Part shown: one piece after another, positions 61,387-64,000 of the stretch
Layout of the letters: the number at the start of each line of letters is the position of its first letter
Position numbering within the stretch: position 1 is the first letter of the stretch
Assembly: GCF_031755915.1 (NCBI RefSeq)
Contig: NC_083384.1
Span: forward strand, 27,322,001 to 27,386,000
Length of the DNA: 64,000 bases
Source of the DNA: Ziziphus jujuba
Lineage: Eukaryota; Streptophyta; Magnoliopsida; Rosales; Rhamnaceae
Direction: 5' to 3'
Translations under genes and position numbers: made by a program
Notes under the pieces: generated by a model
Told to the model about the DNA's origin: nothing
Database searches by the model: none
Seen by the model: the letters and a program-made list of their open reading frames with translations, nothing else

Positions 61387-61970
61387 TATATATGAAAATA
61401 ATTTGACAATGGATATCTATGGTCATGAATCAGCTAGCATAGTTAATATGGGGTGACGCTAAGGCATGAAAAACCCACAAAGTAAAGTACAAAACCAAAT
61501 AGTATTAGTATCGGCGTGGCATATTAATAAGCTGAAAATTAAAAAATAATAGAAAGAGAAGCGTATCATTGTTGTCGTCATTGAGCACGCCTTCTTTCCC
61601 ATCGGACCATTTTAATTTCATCGTACAGGATCCAAGTCTGGCAGCTTCTGCATGCATGCATGCCAAACCCATCACTTTTTTTTTCGTACTTTTGATTTCA
61701 TTATAATATCATAAGGACGCAGTAAATACTTCATAGTAAGGAGCAAAGACATTTTATGTGGTAAATCATGTTATTTATTTGGTTACTAAAAAAATAAATA
61801 GATTATCAATCAAATCTTAAAAATAATATGTTAATCCTTTATAACAATTATTGGTTGTTGGATGTGAAAAACTGTTGTAATTGATTAAAAAAAAACAATT
61901 ATTGGCCGGTCCTTTCTAAATTTGATGGGTTCACTTTCACCATGAGAGTTTATTTTAAAAAACAAAAAAT
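59692..61970. repeat. 2.3 kb duplicated segment, copy 2 (uninterrupted)
   Basis: Continuous counterpart of 49873-50827 plus 57480-58560. The join point GAATTAGGTGAAAACC (60732-60747) shows the pre-insertion arrangement. No gene is seen in it. It also holds (AT)n tracts near 60805, 61155 and 61350. Confidence 0.85.
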
Positions 61971-62155
61971 ATTTAATTTAGATGATATCATTTATTGCCA
62001 AATAAGATATCTATACCATAACCGTTGCATTCTTACTAAATTAAACTATAAATTAGATAGCGTTATAATATGTTAGAAACATGTCTTCAATATAGTGTAG
62101 AAATGTACAGACATATAAAATACTTAGGGTCAATTAATGATTTTAAACTAAAATT

Positions 62156-63230
62156 AGAAGGTATATTCAGTTATAAATTTAATGGATTTTAAAAAAATTA
62201 AAATATTTAATAAAATTCATAGATTTATTTAGAATTCTATAGACGCCACATGAGTTTTATCAGAATCCTATATAAAGTTTAATGAAGTTTGTAATACTTA
62301 TATTATAGATTTTAACAGATTTTGATGGAATTATAATGATTTTAAATATTTTTATATAATTTATTTACTATTTTGGTGAATAATATCTTTTATTCTATAC
62401 TATAAGCATATTTTTTTTTTATTCATTTTTATTATACCATTAGCATCGTTGAACATTTATGATATTGAAAAAATTAACAAATATTAACAAATAGGCAAAC
62501 AATATATACATAAATATTAAACTTTAATAATATTATCTTTGAAATATTTTTAAAAAAATGAAAAAAAAACATTGTCAAGATAAATTAAAGTAAAATTAGA
62601 TAAATATATTAAATATTCTTGTATCATCCCTATTATTATTATTATTATTATTATTATTGTATGCAAAATTTTATTTAAAAAAAAAAAAACACAAAAACTC
62701 ATTGCTTGTTAAATAAAAAAAATTTTATTTAAAAATTGAATTATACCTGAAAACCCAGATCAAGCAAGGAAGCGCGGGGAGAAACTCTGCAGGAAATACT
62801 GTTGTTTTGGTTGCCGTCAGTTGGTCGATTTCGTTCGACAGTTTGTCCAGCGGGTCGGATTCATCCATTTGTTCTTCATTCTGTCTCCAAGCAGGTCTCA
62901 CTCTTTGTTTTGTGTTTTAAAATTCAATGAAATTTGTGGGGTGGAGATTGAATTTGTGAAAGACTTGAGTATTTATACCTAGCGTCTCAAAATCCAATCA
63001 AATCCATTAATTTGTAAAATTCTTTTAACTTAGTGACTTTTTGAATACCAACAGATTTTTATAGACTTTTCAAAAGTCATAATTGAATACCACCAAATTT
63101 ATATAGATTCTATAGAATTCTTAATTAAATACTTTAATATTTTGATGGATTCCACAGAAATCTTAATTGAATACCTTTGGACTTTTAAAATTTTTCAAAT
63201 CCATTAAATTTCTAATTGAATACACCCTCT
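62156..63230. mobile_element. Related miniature element carrying internal foreign DNA
   Basis: The left part (GTATATTCAGTTATAAATTT... from 62161) and right part (TCTAATTGAATACACCCTC, ending 63230) match the ends of the element at 58716-59154. Between about 62350 and 62985 lies sequence with no counterpart there, including a GC-richer exon-like stretch. So the element either took up gene DNA or was itself hit by an insertion. Confidence 0.55.
62747..62868 (-). pseudogene. Possible captured promoter and first exon
   Basis: On the minus strand a TATA box (TATAAAT at 62977) precedes a leader and an ATG at 62868. The ATG opens a 40-codon frame, MDESDPLDKLSNEIDQLTAT then KTTVFPAEFLPALPC, ending at a donor CAG|GTATAA (62747). 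GC content is far above the flanks. The protein family is not recognised. No downstream exon is visible before 61970, so it is probably a truncated gene piece. Confidence 0.4.
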
Positions 63231-63304
63231 TAGTAACAATCTTAGCGATTATCACATCTGTAGGTGTCCAATATAAGATTTTAAAATTGTCAACAAATTA
63301 GAAT

Positions 63305-63342
<38 letters not shown>

Positions 63343-64000
63343 AAGAAAGAGGTTTTATTGAAAACATAGCTCCTATCTTATATTGGGCACATAATGTCAT
63401 GTCAAATGTTTGAAAGAGTCATTTCAATTAAAGAATTAATATGAAAATTTTAATTAGATAAATAACAATTTTTAACACTTACCAGATCATTAGATACTTA
63501 ATAAAAAGTGGAAACTATATGTTTCCTAAGGATCATCACTCCATATAACTATATTTGTGTTTCTCTCATTTGGACAATTTAAATCTGTTTAGGTTCATCA
63601 TATTACTAAAATATAATACCTTTCATAATGATGACAGGATGAATTCATGAAGATAAATTTTTTTTATAGAATCTGCTGAATTGAAAAAAATTAATAACTA
63701 TATTATATGCATATCCAAGATACCTTTCATAGTGGTGATAAGATGAATCTTGAATCTAGACAAATCTTTTCTAGAATCTCCTGAAGTTGAGAAAAACTAG
63801 TAATTATATTATATGCATATCCATGATATGTACTCTTCAACATTATTTGGATATTGCTTTTGTACTCGTATGGGGCAGAGGCTACTTGAAAATAATATAT
63901 CTATTTCTTAGTGTGTTTTCATGTCAACGTGATATATGGTTTTAGACTAATTAAGAAATTATATTATAGTTTGGGATTTGATTCTAAAATATAGATCCAA
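63231..64000. other. AT-rich spacer at the window end
   Basis: No gene. A string TGATGA(C/T)AGGATGAAT / GTGATAAGATGAATC with TATATTATATGCATATCCA-type sequence recurs at about 63630-63720 and 63730-63830, a roughly 105-bp local tandem duplication. (AT)n(GA)n at 63306-63340. Confidence 0.55.

Overview
The window looks like nuclear DNA of a dicot plant. It is AT-rich, its genes are split by GT-AG introns, and the proteins are plant families (an LRR receptor-like pseudokinase, serine racemase, an AAE3-type acyl-CoA synthetase). It also holds a plant-type U2 snRNA gene, Copia and hAT elements, many microsatellites, and a fragment of plant mitochondrial DNA. No bacterial operon, CRISPR array or phage is present. 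The species cannot be fixed from sequence alone.

Layout. Positions 1-17 kb are a gene graveyard. Two copies of one segment lie here. The first (1-539 + 3392-3690) is split by a 2.8 kb insertion. The second (about 7610-7694 + 14666-15480) is split by a Copia retrotransposon (7695-14660) with a perfect 5-bp target duplication. Around them are a frameshifted coiled-coil pseudogene, an F-box/LRR/FBD pseudogene (minus strand) and an unidentified exon remnant.

From 17.3 to 48.3 kb lie five protein-coding genes, all on the minus strand. I rebuilt their exon structures by splice sites and reading phase: a 636-aa protein of unknown function (17352-20706); a BED-finger hAT transposase (23269-25650); a 13-exon LRR receptor-like pseudokinase (28677-33120); serine racemase (40817-42792); and an AAE3-type oxalate-CoA ligase (45785-48304). 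A U2 snRNA gene with USE, TATA and 3' box (43916-44184) sits just upstream of serine racemase on the same strand.

From 48.3 to 64 kb there is no intact gene. A 2.3 kb segment occurs twice. One copy (59692-61970) is continuous; the other (49873-50827 + 57480-58560) is split by about 6.6 kb that carries a mosaic mitochondrial insertion (about 52.66-55.44 kb). The insertion contains a group II intron domain V, a plasmid-type DNA polymerase fragment, scrambled Gypsy pieces, a large-subunit rRNA piece and an rps7 piece. Two related miniature elements follow, one of which appears to hold a captured promoter and first exon.

The neighbouring genes show no shared pathway, as is usual for a plant chromosome. 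The most notable points are the rebuilt pseudokinase, the unknown 636-aa gene, the mosaic mitochondrial insertion and the possible gene capture near 62.9 kb.
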